Assembly: GCA_013695765.1 (NCBI GenBank)
Contig: JACCZW010000144.1
Span: 1 to 41,122 of the forward strand
Length of the DNA stretch: 41,122 nucleotides
Source of the DNA: Gammaproteobacteria bacterium
Lineage (GTDB): Bacteria > Pseudomonadota > Gammaproteobacteria > JACCYU01
Direction: 5' to 3'
A model generated the notes under the pieces. It did not search any database. It worked only from the letters and a program-made list of their open reading frames with translations, and was not told the origin of the DNA. This document shows, piece by piece, positions 1 through 12,455 of this stretch (positions within the stretch are counted from its first letter, which is position 1; each line of letters starts with the position of its first letter). The position numbers and the translations under genes were made by a program.

Positions 1-83
1 TATGCTTGATGCTTAAGCCTATAACTCTAACCAAAACCGCTGTTTAGGTACTTGCAGGCACAATCGGGAAACAGTGCCGCAAA

Positions 84-130
84 GACTCATAATCCCTTGG
101 TCCCAGGTTCGAGTCCTGGCGGGCCCACCA
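84..130 (+). other. 3' half of a tRNA(CAU), candidate attachment site
   Basis: The bases fold as the 3' half of a tRNA: anticodon loop CTCATAA (86-92, anticodon CAT at 88-90), the 3' anticodon strand TCCCT, a T arm CCAGG-TTCGAGT-CCTGG, the 3' acceptor strand CGGGCCC, then A and CCA. No D arm or 5' acceptor strand lies upstream, and bases 81-83 no longer pair with the anticodon stem, so the gene is only half present. The GACTCATAATC...CTTGGTC pattern looks more like tRNA-Ile2 than elongator Met. Tyrosine-recombinase elements that integrate into a tRNA 3' end leave such a copy at their far edge, so this is probably an att site of an element lying to the left. No integrase is visible here. Confidence 0.6.
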
Positions 131-331
131 AAAATCAACGACTCAGCGGACGTAGCTTCCCGCTAATATTTGGCCGGCCAAGCGTTGGCGGTCACCACCA
201 AAAGAGAGCTTATGCGCCAGGCAACTGGCAGCGCGCGCGAGTTCATTCAAGGAACTCGATCGGCGATCGAGTCCAGGCCGCGACGAGGCCGGCCCTTGCC
301 ATCTCCCCGCCCTGCCGGTTGCATATCCCGC

Positions 332-835
332 TTACTTATTTTCGGGTAACGCGATCTCGATTACTTCAAGTTTCACGTCGCCCACCGGACGCCGCCATGT
401 GACTTCATCCGCCTCGCGCGCACCAAGCAAGGCGTTTCCCAAAGGCGAAACCCAGCTGATGAGACCTTGCGCCACATCGGCTTCATCTTCACCCACCAAC
501 GTGTAAGCGATCTCCTCGCCATCCGGCGTCGCTACGGTGACGCGGGCACCAAAAGTCACCTGTTCTGGCGCCTGCGCGGGCACAGGCACGCGTCTGGCCG
601 ACTCGATACGCGCAGCGTAGTAAACCAGATCACGCTCGACCTCAGCCAGCCGATCTCGCGCGGTTATCTCGTTGTGCGCCTTGAGCACGGATCGCTCCGC
701 CGCCAGCTCCGCAAGGCGCGTTTCCAGCATCTTGAACCCGCGCGGCGTAACATAGTTTGTATCGGTACTGATCGGGCGCTCGGGCGGCGCAGCGTTGTCG
801 GCGACAAGATCTTCATTGACAAAGGCCCGGCTCAT
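332..835 (-). CDS. GreA/GreB-like elongation factor without acidic tip
   Basis: A 167-residue protein related to transcript-cleavage factors GreA/GreB, which enter the RNA polymerase secondary channel. An N-terminal coiled coil (about residues 30-85) is followed by a C-terminal FKBP-like domain (about 90-167) with the typical VGEDEAD, ISWVSPLGNALLGA and DEVTW segments. The coiled coil is short, and where true Gre factors carry the D..EN.EY tip that coordinates the catalytic magnesium, this one has an HNEITARDRLAEVE stretch, so cleavage stimulation is not expected. A strong AGGAGGT site just upstream supports the ATG at 835. It lies downstream of bioF on the same strand. I infer a polymerase-binding modulator rather than a cleavage factor. 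Confidence 0.85.
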   Translation of the reverse strand: MSRAFVNEDLVADNAAPPERPISTDTNYVTPRGFKMLETRLAELAAERSVLKAHNEITARDRLAEVERDLVYYAARIESARRVPVPAQAPEQVTFGARVTVATPDGEEIAYTLVGEDEADVAQGLISWVSPLGNALLGAREADEVTWRRPVGDVKLEVIEIALPENK

Positions 836-921
836 ATCAACCTCCTGTTGATTGGTGAAACAAACATTGCGCTTGATAGCGGCGTGATTCGACGCTTCAA
901 CAGATACCCCACACTTCCAGT

Positions 922-2103
<1,182 letters not shown>

Positions 2104-2128
2104 GCAAATTTTTTGCGCTATTGACAAA

Positions 2129-2144
2129 AGACGTCTGGACGTCC
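2129..2144. promoter_or_regulatory. Twin 8-bp palindromes before the methyltransferase
   Basis: Two adjacent 8-bp perfect palindromes, AGACGTCT (2129-2136) and GGACGTCC (2137-2144), share the core GACGTC and abut with no spacer. They lie in the 52-base gap between the bioF and methyltransferase starts, directly after a TTGACA (2121-2126) and directly before the AGGA ribosome site. The position suggests an operator, or target sites of the R-M system itself used for self-control; neither is proven. Confidence 0.4.
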
Positions 2145-2155
2145 AGGATTCCTGC

Positions 2156-3337
2156 ATGGCAAAAAGTCACGCAAGATGTTCACCGGGGCAGGTTCGCGAT
2201 GCCATTTTTCATGTATTGGCCGATGCTACGAAGGCATTGTCCGTAAAAGAAGTCGAGCAACAGGTTCAGCAAATCATCGGCCCCACGCCAAGTTCCTCTA
2301 TCAGATCATATCTCAGACTGAACACGCCCGATCTTTTCGTGCGTGAGGATAGAGGGGTGTACCGCTTGCAAAAAAGCGCCGCGACGCGCATTCAGAACGA
2401 CCTACCTTCATTTGAGCCAGAGGAGCCGCCCTGCACGCTTGGCGATGTCACCCTGTTCCACGCCGATTGCTTTCAATGGCTTGAACAGCAGCCCGCGAAT
2501 TCTTTTCACGCGGTTATCACCGATCCGCCTTACGGCTTGCACGAATATACCCCGGAACAACAAGCGAAACTGCGGGTGGGTAAAGGCGGCGTATGGAGGA
2601 TTCCGCCCGCCTTTGATGGCCACAAGCGCTCCCCATTACCTCGATTTACGACTTTAACCGTAAACCAGATCGAGGAATTGCGTGATTTTTTTCTACTGTG
2701 GACGCGGTCGCTGTTACCGAAGCTTGTGCCGGGCGCCCATGTGATCGTTGCGTCCAATCCGTTGCTTTCGCACGTTGTGGCTTGGGCGCTGGCTGCGGGC
2801 GGTCTTGAACGGCGTGGCGAAATCATTCGCCTGACCATGACCATGCGCGGCGGCGATCGTCCGAAAGCCGCACACGACGAATTTCCAGAAGTAAGCGTAC
2901 TTCCACGGTCAATGTGGGAGCCTTGGCTTACATTCCGCAAGCCAATAGAAGGACGGGTTCAGGACAATTTGAGGAAATGGAAAACCGGCGGCTTTCGGCG
3001 GCCATCGCACGCCAAGCCGTTTGGCGACGTTATTCCCTCCGCACCGACTCGAAGCCTGGAGCGGGGACTTGCGCCGCATCCAAGCCTCAAGCCTCAGGCG
3101 TTTCTGCGCGAAGTAGTCCGCGCGTCCCTGCCGCTGGGAGAAGGAGTCGTACTGGATCCCTTTGCTGGCGCGGGGTCCACCCTCGCCGCATGCCTGGCAG
3201 TCGGCTACTCTGGGGTAGGTGTAGAAAAAGACGCTCACTACTTCAAAATGGCGTGTGAGTCCATTCCAAAGCTTGCCGCTTACAACGGAAACGGCTCTGT
3301 TAACGCTTGTATAGCCAGGTCTCTCGAAGTTTTCTAA
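2156..3337 (+). CDS. Type II DNA methyltransferase, beta class (DPPY)
   Basis: A 393-residue SAM-dependent DNA methyltransferase. Catalytic motif IV, TDPPYGL, comes before the SAM-binding [14 protein letters not shown] motif near the C-terminus; this order defines the beta class, with the target recognition region in between. DPPY points to adenine N6 as the usual product, although cytosine N4 enzymes share the fold. The first ~80 residues (about 10-75) resemble a winged-helix domain of the HARE-HTH kind (SVKEVEQQV ... VYRLQ). The ATG at 2156 has AGGA eight bases upstream. Its 3' end overlaps the convergent nuclease gene by 38 bases. The pair interrupts the biotin genes, which suggests horizontal gain. 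Recognition sequence unknown. Confidence 0.9.
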   Translation: MAKSHARCSPGQVRDAIFHVLADATKALSVKEVEQQVQQIIGPTPSSSIRSYLRLNTPDLFVREDRGVYRLQKSAATRIQNDLPSFEPEEPPCTLGDVTLFHADCFQWLEQQPANSFHAVITDPPYGLHEYTPEQQAKLRVGKGGVWRIPPAFDGHKRSPLPRFTTLTVNQIEELRDFFLLWTRSLLPKLVPGAHVIVASNPLLSHVVAWALAAGGLERRGEIIRLTMTMRGGDRPKAAHDEFPEVSVLPRSMWEPWLTFRKPIEGRVQDNLRKWKTGGFRRPSHAKPFGDVIPSAPTRSLERGLAPHPSLKPQAFLREVVRASLPLGEGVVLDPFAGAGSTLAACLAVGYSGVGVEKDAHYFKMACESIPKLAAYNGNGSVNACIARSLEVF

Positions 3338-3901
3338 TTCCTTCTTTGTGTAGTGTTGCGGTTCTGGTGCCGAGTTCGCTGCGAGCGTTCTTGCGAAAAT
3401 CCTCCGTAGTCACCCGCCCCAAATAAACTTCTGTAAACGCCATTGGCAGTCGGGCGGACGCCGGTTCGGTTTCCAGGTCCAGCTGATACACGAAGACGCA
3501 CATCCATTGGTTGCGCGCGCCGTGCGTGTCGACCGCACCGCCACGCTTCCTCGTCGTCTTGATTTCGATGCCTTCCACGCCTGCTTTCGCGGCATTGCTA
3601 GGATAAATGCCTTGCACAACCAGATCAGGATGTCCATTGAAGTAAGTATTCTCCGTCAGTGCTCGCGCATGTTTGGCTAAGCTTGCGGTAAGCATGTCGG
3701 ATAGCACTCCAGACATAATGGCGGGGCGCAACATATCGTCCAGACGCTGCAAGCCCTTCCCAGTCAGATGGCTATTTACATCAAAAAGAAGTCATAAACG
3801 TCCTGAAGTGCTAGCTGGAAATCCTCCAGTCGCAGTTCATACGGCATCGCCAAAGCGTGGTTGAAAGCCCGATGGTTGACCGTGTTCTTTACAATCGGCA
3901 T
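3300..3901 (-). pseudogene. PD-(D/E)XK restriction endonuclease, frameshifted
   Basis: Likely the nuclease partner of the convergent methyltransferase. The catalytic core is visible as GHPDLVVQG followed about 20 residues later by GIEIKTTRKR, a PD...EXK arrangement. The reading frame is broken: an ATG at 3901 opens MPIVKNTVNHRAF..., reaches LEDFQLALQDVYDFF, then hits TAA at 3776-3778. The sequence resumes one frame over as FDVNSHLTGKGLQRLDDM and runs to the stop at 3300. The frames join smoothly if one base is restored in the A5 run at 3783-3787 (T5 in the mRNA), giving about 200 residues. This could be a disabling deletion, a sequencing error, or slippage. A TTG at 3752 could start only the distal part. 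Confidence 0.75.
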
Positions 3902-3919
3902 TGTGATGGGCCGTATGGG

Positions 3920-4711
3920 TCAGCGAGCAAGATCAACTCGCTCGTATGCGGCTTTCACCAGGTCACCACCGTATTTCCGCTCCAGGCGCCGAATTACGAA
4001 ATGTCCGCGCGCGATGTCCTGGTAGTGGTCGATAAACAGCACGTTGACGAACGCGCCGCCCGCGGCGCCGATGACGGGGATGGCCTGCGCGGCGACTTTT
4101 TCCGACACGACGATGCCGAAACGCGAAGCGATCTGTGCGATCACCCTTACCAGCGCGGGCGCGCCCTGGTGGGCGACGCCTTTTTGCGCGATGTGCTGGG
4201 CCGCCTCCGCCAGCACCTGCTGCAACGCGGCGCGCACCGCGAAATAGCCGGTCTCGGTGGCGTCGTCAGAAGTCGCGCGGCCGCCCAGGGCGAAAACTTC
4301 CACGCACGCGAGCTTCGCTGCCGGCGTCGCGATCAGTTCGCCTTCGCTGCGCGCGACATCCGCGATCGAGCGCAGCATCACCATCGTCGAAATCGGCAGT
4401 TCCACCGGCAGGCCCGCGAGTCCAAACGCGCCGCCTCCCGCGCCGGTGCCCGCCACGACGAGCTTGTGAAACAGGTTGGACGGCGGGCGCAACGCGCGCC
4501 GATCCAGGCTCGTGACCGCCAGCTGTAACGCTTTTTCAAGCGCCACGCGCGTCGAATGGTTAATTATCTCCGAGGCCGACGCGGGCAATAATTTAAGCCC
4601 CCTTTCGATCGGCGTGCCCAATGCGTTCGCGATTCTGGCGGCGAGACTCGGGTTCTCCAGCAACGCTCTGGCATCCCTTAAATTTTCCAGATCTTCGTTG
4701 GACAGGTTCAT
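3920..4711 (-). CDS. EcsC family protein
   Basis: A 263-residue member of the EcsC family, named after a Bacillus protein encoded beside an ABC transporter; the biochemical role is not established. The middle (about 90-130) is glycine- and alanine-rich with two hydrophobic stretches ([26 protein letters not shown] region), and a second hydrophobic segment lies near [22 protein letters not shown], as in the family. The ATG at 4711 overlaps the bioB stop as ATGA, so it is very likely translated by coupling to bioB; an in-frame TTG at 4747 is less likely. It ends 18 bases before the start of the nuclease gene, so the three may share a transcript. Confidence 0.88.
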   Translation of the reverse strand: MNLSNEDLENLRDARALLENPSLAARIANALGTPIERGLKLLPASASEIINHSTRVALEKALQLAVTSLDRRALRPPSNLFHKLVVAGTGAGGGAFGLAGLPVELPISTMVMLRSIADVARSEGELIATPAAKLACVEVFALGGRATSDDATETGYFAVRAALQQVLAEAAQHIAQKGVAHQGAPALVRVIAQIASRFGIVVSEKVAAQAIPVIGAAGGAFVNVLFIDHYQDIARGHFVIRRLERKYGGDLVKAAYERVDLAR

Positions 4712-5751
4712 CGTGGCAAACGCTTTAGACCCCTTATCGTGTAGCAATCGGGGGCGCTCGCGGGTCCGGCGCTCAACCGCTTAAGGCCTAAACGTTCGAA
4801 CAAACGTGCATCGCTGTCGGTTTGCGGATTCGGGGTGGTAAGTAGTTTTTCGCCGTAAAAAATCGAATTGGCGCCCGCGAAGAAACATAGCGCCTGCTGC
4901 TCGTCGCTCATGCTCGTGCGCCCGGCTGAGAGCCGCACGATGGATTTCGGCATTAAAATCCGTGCTGCCGCAATAGTGCGCACGAATTCGAGCGGATCGA
5001 AGCTGGCGGCATCAAAAAGCGGTGTGCCTTCAACCCGCACCAGCAGGTTGATAGGCACCGACTCGGGATGTTGCGGCAGATTGGCGAGTTGTTGCAGCAG
5101 GCGTGCGCGATCGCGGCGCGATTCGCCCATGCCCAGGATGCCTCCACTGCACACGCTCAGACCTGCGTCACGGACGTGCGCCAGAGTGTCCAGCCGATCC
5201 TGGTATACCCGCGTGGTAATGATATTGCCGTAGAATTCCGGCGATGTATCGAGGTTGTGATTATAGAATTCGAGCCCGGCCGCTTGCAGGCGCCGTGCCT
5301 GGGCCGCGGTCAGCATGCCTAAGGTGACGCAGGTTTCCAGTCCCAGCGCCTTGACCGCGCGGACCATCTCGATCACCTTGTCGAGTTGCTTGTCGGTTGG
5401 ATTGCGCCAGGCCGCTCCCATGCAGAAGCGTGTCGCGCCGCCAGCCCTGGCCGCTTTCGCGCTCGCCACAACATCGTTCAGCGGCAGCAAAGGTTCGCGT
5501 TTAAGCGCGGTGTCGAAGCGTGCGCTTTGCGGACAGTAGCCGCAGTCTTCCGGACAGGCGCCGGTCTTGATCGATAGCAAGGTGCTGATTTGTATGGCAT
5601 TGGGGTCGTGATGCTCGCGATGAATCGCGTGCGCTGTGAACACTAGATCGTTGAAGGGGCGCGCTAGCCACGCCTCGATTTCATCAACACGCCAGTCGTG
5701 GCGGACAGCAGGTCGATCGGGCGCCATCTGAATGGATATTTGCTGGCTCAT
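4708..5751 (-). CDS. bioB: Biotin synthase
   Basis: Radical-SAM enzyme that inserts sulfur into dethiobiotin to make biotin, using a 4Fe-4S cluster for SAM cleavage and a second FeS cluster as sulfur donor. The radical SAM cysteines are C66, C70 and C73 ([10 protein letters not shown]). Downstream are the [12 protein letters not shown] and GGILGMGES segments, and [22 protein letters not shown] near the C-terminus. At 347 residues it matches the usual length (346 in E. coli). The ATG at 5751 follows a GAGG ribosome site. It is divergent from comF, and I found no clear BirA operator in the 117 bases between them. Confidence 0.97.
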   Translation of the reverse strand: MSQQISIQMAPDRPAVRHDWRVDEIEAWLARPFNDLVFTAHAIHREHHDPNAIQISTLLSIKTGACPEDCGYCPQSARFDTALKREPLLPLNDVVASAKAARAGGATRFCMGAAWRNPTDKQLDKVIEMVRAVKALGLETCVTLGMLTAAQARRLQAAGLEFYNHNLDTSPEFYGNIITTRVYQDRLDTLAHVRDAGLSVCSGGILGMGESRRDRARLLQQLANLPQHPESVPINLLVRVEGTPLFDAASFDPLEFVRTIAAARILMPKSIVRLSAGRTSMSDEQQALCFFAGANSIFYGEKLLTTPNPQTDSDARLFERLGLKRLSAGPASAPDCYTIRGLKRLPR

Positions 5752-5868
5752 CGGAACCTCTGGAATCGAATTTAAAAGCGCTGTCTCGCGCTAGATTTGC
5801 GCGTAAAGATCGCGGCACGCTAGGCCAGTCTAGCCGGCGCGGTCATGCTGTCAACCGAAGGAGCTTTG

Positions 5869-6570
5869 ATGCCATCTGGATGGATGCACGATTTGCGCGC
5901 ATTCGTGTACCCGCCGACCTGCGTGTTGTGCGAGGCGCGGGGGCATGACGACCTCGATCTGTGCGCGGCCTGCACGGACGAGTTGCCACGGCTGGGTTTA
6001 GCTTGCGCGCGCTGCGCATTTCCGTTTACATCATCGGATGTATCGGTTTGTGGGGTGTGCCAGAATAAGCCGCCGGCGTTCGACGCGGCGACCGCCCTGT
6101 TTTACTACCAGCCGCCGGTAAATCATCTGATCCTCCAGCTCAAGTTCCACGGTCGTCTCACGCATGCGCGGTTGCTGGGGCAGCTGCTTGCGAAGCACCT
6201 GTTTGCGAGCTCAGGCGTGCCGCCGGAATGCATCGTGCCGGTGCCGCTGCATCCGCGCCGCATCCGGGAGCGCGGGTTCAATCAGGCGCTGGAACTCGCG
6301 CGCCACGTGGGGCAGCGCTTGCACGTGCCCGTAGACCTCAAATGCGCGCGGCGGATCAGACACACCGAGCCGCAAATGGAACTGCCGGCGAAGGCGCGGC
6401 ACAGAAACATCCGCGGCGCCTTTGAGATCGCGACGGGTTTCAGGGCGCGTCACGTGGCTATTCTGGACGATGTGGTCACCACCGGCGCGACCGTCGATGA
6501 ACTGGCGCGAAGCCTGCGCCGCGCGGGGGCGCAACGCATAGAGGTCTGGAGTATCGCGCGCGTGGATTAG
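5869..6570 (+). CDS. comF: ComF family phosphoribosyltransferase-like protein
   Basis: A 233-residue ComF-type protein, associated with late steps of DNA uptake in transformable bacteria. The N-terminus carries CxxC pairs (C18/C21, C32/C35, C46/C49, C61/C64), a zinc-ribbon pattern. The C-terminal half is a type I phosphoribosyltransferase fold with the PRPP-loop motif [11 protein letters not shown] and [17 protein letters not shown] chose the ATG at 5869 over one eight codons upstream because GAAGGAG (5857-5863) sits five bases before it. With dprA in the same window, it suggests competence potential. It converges with ubiA, the two stop codons overlapping by four bases. Confidence 0.93.
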   Translation: MPSGWMHDLRAFVYPPTCVLCEARGHDDLDLCAACTDELPRLGLACARCAFPFTSSDVSVCGVCQNKPPAFDAATALFYYQPPVNHLILQLKFHGRLTHARLLGQLLAKHLFASSGVPPECIVPVPLHPRRIRERGFNQALELARHVGQRLHVPVDLKCARRIRHTEPQMELPAKARHRNIRGAFEIATGFRARHVAILDDVVTTGATVDELARSLRRAGAQRIEVWSIARVD

Positions 6571-7457
6571 CGGAACTGATAGTTCGCTACAATGCCGGCG
6601 AACACTGCCAGACCGAACCAGTTGTTGTTGAGGAAGGCGCGAAAACAGCGTGCACGCTGGCGACCCGCAATCAACACCTGCTGATAGAGCGCGAAACCCG
6701 TCGCCACGCACAGGCCCAGAGAATAATAAAAGCCCAGCCCGGCCTGGCGACCGATCAGGATCAGATCCAGCATCAACAGGAGTTGAATTATCCCGATGAT
6801 CGCGCGGTCCGCGTCGCCGAACAGAATCGCGGTGGATTTTACCCCGACCTTGAGATCGTCGTCGCGATCGGCCATTGCGTACATCGTGTCGTAAACGCTG
6901 GCCCACAGCACCGCGGCAATGAAGACCAGCCATGCGACCGGAGGCGGCGGCGCGCCGGTCTGCGCGGTGAAAGCCATCGGCACAGCCCAGCCGAACGCCG
7001 CGCCCAGATGCACTTGCGGCAGATAATGGATACGCTTCATAAATGGATAGCTGGCGGCCAATGCCGCACCCGGCACGGACAACAGCACGGTGAGCGGGTT
7101 GGTGAGACAAACCAGCAAGAACGCGGCGAGGATCAACGTGATGAACACGCCCAGCGCCTCGCGCGGTGCAATAGCACCGCGTGCAAGCGGACGGTCTCGC
7201 GTGCGCTCGACGTGGGGATCGAGGTCACGGTCGGCGAAGTCGTTGATCGCGCATCCTGCAGAGCGCATGAGAATCACACCCGCGATCATGATGCATAGCA
7301 CCCGCGCATCAGGCACGCCATCGGCGGCGATCCACAATGCCCACAGCATCGGCCACAGCAGCAGCAACATTCCGATCGGCCGGTTCAGGCGTATCAGCAG
7401 CGCGTACTGCCAGAGTTTGTTCAGCTTCCAGGCTGGACTAACGGCGTGCTTATCCAT
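6567..7457 (-). CDS. ubiA: 4-hydroxybenzoate octaprenyltransferase
   Basis: Integral membrane prenyltransferase that attaches the polyprenyl tail to 4-hydroxybenzoate in ubiquinone synthesis. The first aspartate-rich motif is visible in [19 protein letters not shown] and the second in [17 protein letters not shown]; both bind the magnesium-diphosphate. Several hydrophobic helices run through the 296 residues (E. coli UbiA has 290). The ATG at 7457 is preferred over an in-frame TTG at 7487 by length. No chorismate lyase (ubiC) is next to it here. It is divergent from gor. Confidence 0.95.
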   Translation of the reverse strand: MDKHAVSPAWKLNKLWQYALLIRLNRPIGMLLLLWPMLWALWIAADGVPDARVLCIMIAGVILMRSAGCAINDFADRDLDPHVERTRDRPLARGAIAPREALGVFITLILAAFLLVCLTNPLTVLLSVPGAALAASYPFMKRIHYLPQVHLGAAFGWAVPMAFTAQTGAPPPPVAWLVFIAAVLWASVYDTMYAMADRDDDLKVGVKSTAILFGDADRAIIGIIQLLLMLDLILIGRQAGLGFYYSLGLCVATGFALYQQVLIAGRQRARCFRAFLNNNWFGLAVFAGIVANYQFR

Positions 7458-7598
7458 TGTAGTTTCAGCGTGACGTACCGGAATCAAGTTTAGTCTTGAT
7501 GAACAGACTGGCCAGGACTTAACAATCGCTTCCGCAACAGACGAGATCGAACCTTGAATGCGTTAAGGTAACTAAACTGATTATTGCTTCGGTGAATT

Positions 7599-8948
7599 AT
7601 GCCAAAACACTACGATCTTATCGTCATCGGCGGCGGCAGCGGCGGTCTGTCGGTGGCGCAACGCGCAGCAAGTTATGGCGCGCGTTGCGCGTTGCTAGAA
7701 CCGGATCGCCTTGGCGGCACCTGCGTGAACCGCGGCTGTGTACCGAAAAAAGTCATGTGGTACGCCTCGGCGCTCGCCCACGTCCTGGACGACTTCGCCA
7801 ATTACGGCTTCGATGTCACGCGCAACGGTTTCGACTGGGCGACGCTGGCCGCGAGGCGTGAGGCCTTCATCCGCAAACTAAACGACTGGTATGGCACCTA
7901 TCTCGCCAACAGCGAGGTCGAGTGGATACAGGCGCGTGCGCGTTTCGTTGACGCGCATACCGTGGAAACCGCGGGTGTACGTTACCGTGCCGATCATATC
8001 GTCATCGCCACCGGCGGCTCGCCCGTTGTGCCGGATATACCGGGCGCGCAATTCGGCATCACTTCCGACGGTTTTTTCGAGCTCACGCAGCCACCCGCGC
8101 GCGTGGCCGTGGTCGGCGCCGGTTACATCGCGGTGGAACTGGCCTGCATGCTCAACGCGCTCGGCAGCGAAGTCTGCCTTTATCTGCGTAAGGAACATTT
8201 GTTGCGGCGGTTCGACAGCATGCTGCGCGAGGCCCTGATAGAGACGATGCGGGACGACGGCATCAATATCTTTCCGCACTCGCAGATTGAGGCTGTTGAA
8301 AAGCAGTGCGATGGAAAGCTCAGGCTGGTTTGCGACCAATGCCAGTCGACGCAGGATTTCGATACCGTGCTATGGGCGATTGGGCGCGCGCCGAACACCG
8401 CGGAACTGGATCTCGCCGCCGCGGGCGTACGGACCGACGACGAGGGGTTTGTGCCCACGGACGGTTATCAAAATACCAGTGCGTCCGGTGTTTACGCGAT
8501 TGGCGACATCACCGGCCGCGCGCCGCTTACGCCAGTGGCAGTGGCCGCGGGCCGGCGGCTGGCGGATCGCCTGTTCGGGGGGCAGACCGAGCGCCGGCTC
8601 GACTATGAAAACATCCCCTCGGTGATCTTCAGCCATCCGCCGATCGGCGCGGTGGGGCTCACCGAAGAAGAGGCGCGCGCCAAGCACGGCGAGGCAGTCA
8701 AGGTTTATCAGACGCGCTTCACGTCCATGTACGAGGCGCTGACCGAGCACAGGCTGAAGACTTTGATGAAGCTGGTGACCGTCGGCGCGAGTGAGAAAAT
8801 TGTCGGCTGCCACGTCATTGGTCCGGGCGCGGACGAGATGCTGCAAGGCTTCGCGGTAGCCATCCGCATGGGCGCCACCAAGCGCGACTTCGACGACACG
8901 GTGGCAATCCATCCCACCAGTGCGGAGGAACTGGTGACGATGCAGTGA
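7599..8948 (+). CDS. gor: Glutathione-disulfide reductase
   Basis: FAD flavoenzyme that reduces glutathione disulfide with NADPH in the cytoplasm. The N-terminal FAD motif VIGGGSGG is followed by the redox-active disulfide C42/C47 in [14 protein letters not shown] second GxGxxA dinucleotide motif ([12 protein letters not shown]) binds NADPH, with downstream arginines ([11 protein letters not shown]) typical of NADPH preference. The C-terminal [11 protein letters not shown] carries the catalytic His-Glu pair. Its 449 residues match the family. It stands alone between divergent ubiA and convergent aroE (gap of 3 bases to the aroE stop). Confidence 0.95.
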   Translation: MPKHYDLIVIGGGSGGLSVAQRAASYGARCALLEPDRLGGTCVNRGCVPKKVMWYASALAHVLDDFANYGFDVTRNGFDWATLAARREAFIRKLNDWYGTYLANSEVEWIQARARFVDAHTVETAGVRYRADHIVIATGGSPVVPDIPGAQFGITSDGFFELTQPPARVAVVGAGYIAVELACMLNALGSEVCLYLRKEHLLRRFDSMLREALIETMRDDGINIFPHSQIEAVEKQCDGKLRLVCDQCQSTQDFDTVLWAIGRAPNTAELDLAAAGVRTDDEGFVPTDGYQNTSASGVYAIGDITGRAPLTPVAVAAGRRLADRLFGGQTERRLDYENIPSVIFSHPPIGAVGLTEEEARAKHGEAVKVYQTRFTSMYEALTEHRLKTLMKLVTVGASEKIVGCHVIGPGADEMLQGFAVAIRMGATKRDFDDTVAIHPTSAEELVTMQ

Positions 8949-8951
8949 ATG

Positions 8952-10867
<1,916 letters not shown>

Positions 10868-10925
10868 TCACAAACAGGCCGCGCGTTGGACTGCCTGGAT
10901 TATAAATCGCTTGAGATAAATGTTG

Positions 10926-12409
<1,484 letters not shown>

Positions 12410-12455
12410 CGGGTTGTTCGTCACGCAAGCGCTTCGCCCGGGTAACGGTGACGCT

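Noticed and set aside
1-130. A group I intron interrupting the CAU tRNA, as known in Azoarcus tRNA-Ile.
   Set aside because: The tRNA match extends back through the anticodon to GACT, so the break is not at the usual splice point in the anticodon loop, and there is no 5' exon in the window.
3673-4528. Several plus-strand open frames over the nuclease and ecsC genes.
   Set aside because: Arg/Ala-rich shadow frames opposite recognisable minus-strand genes, with no family features.
5752-5868. A BirA operator between bioB and comF.
   Set aside because: I saw no TTGTAAACC or GGTTTACAA there. Control of bioB may be different or weak in this organism.
6211-7110. A long open frame on the minus strand, 299 codons, across the comF and ubiA coding regions.
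   Set aside because: It is antisense to comF and out of frame with ubiA, with Arg- and Ala-rich shadow composition; both real genes have clear motifs.
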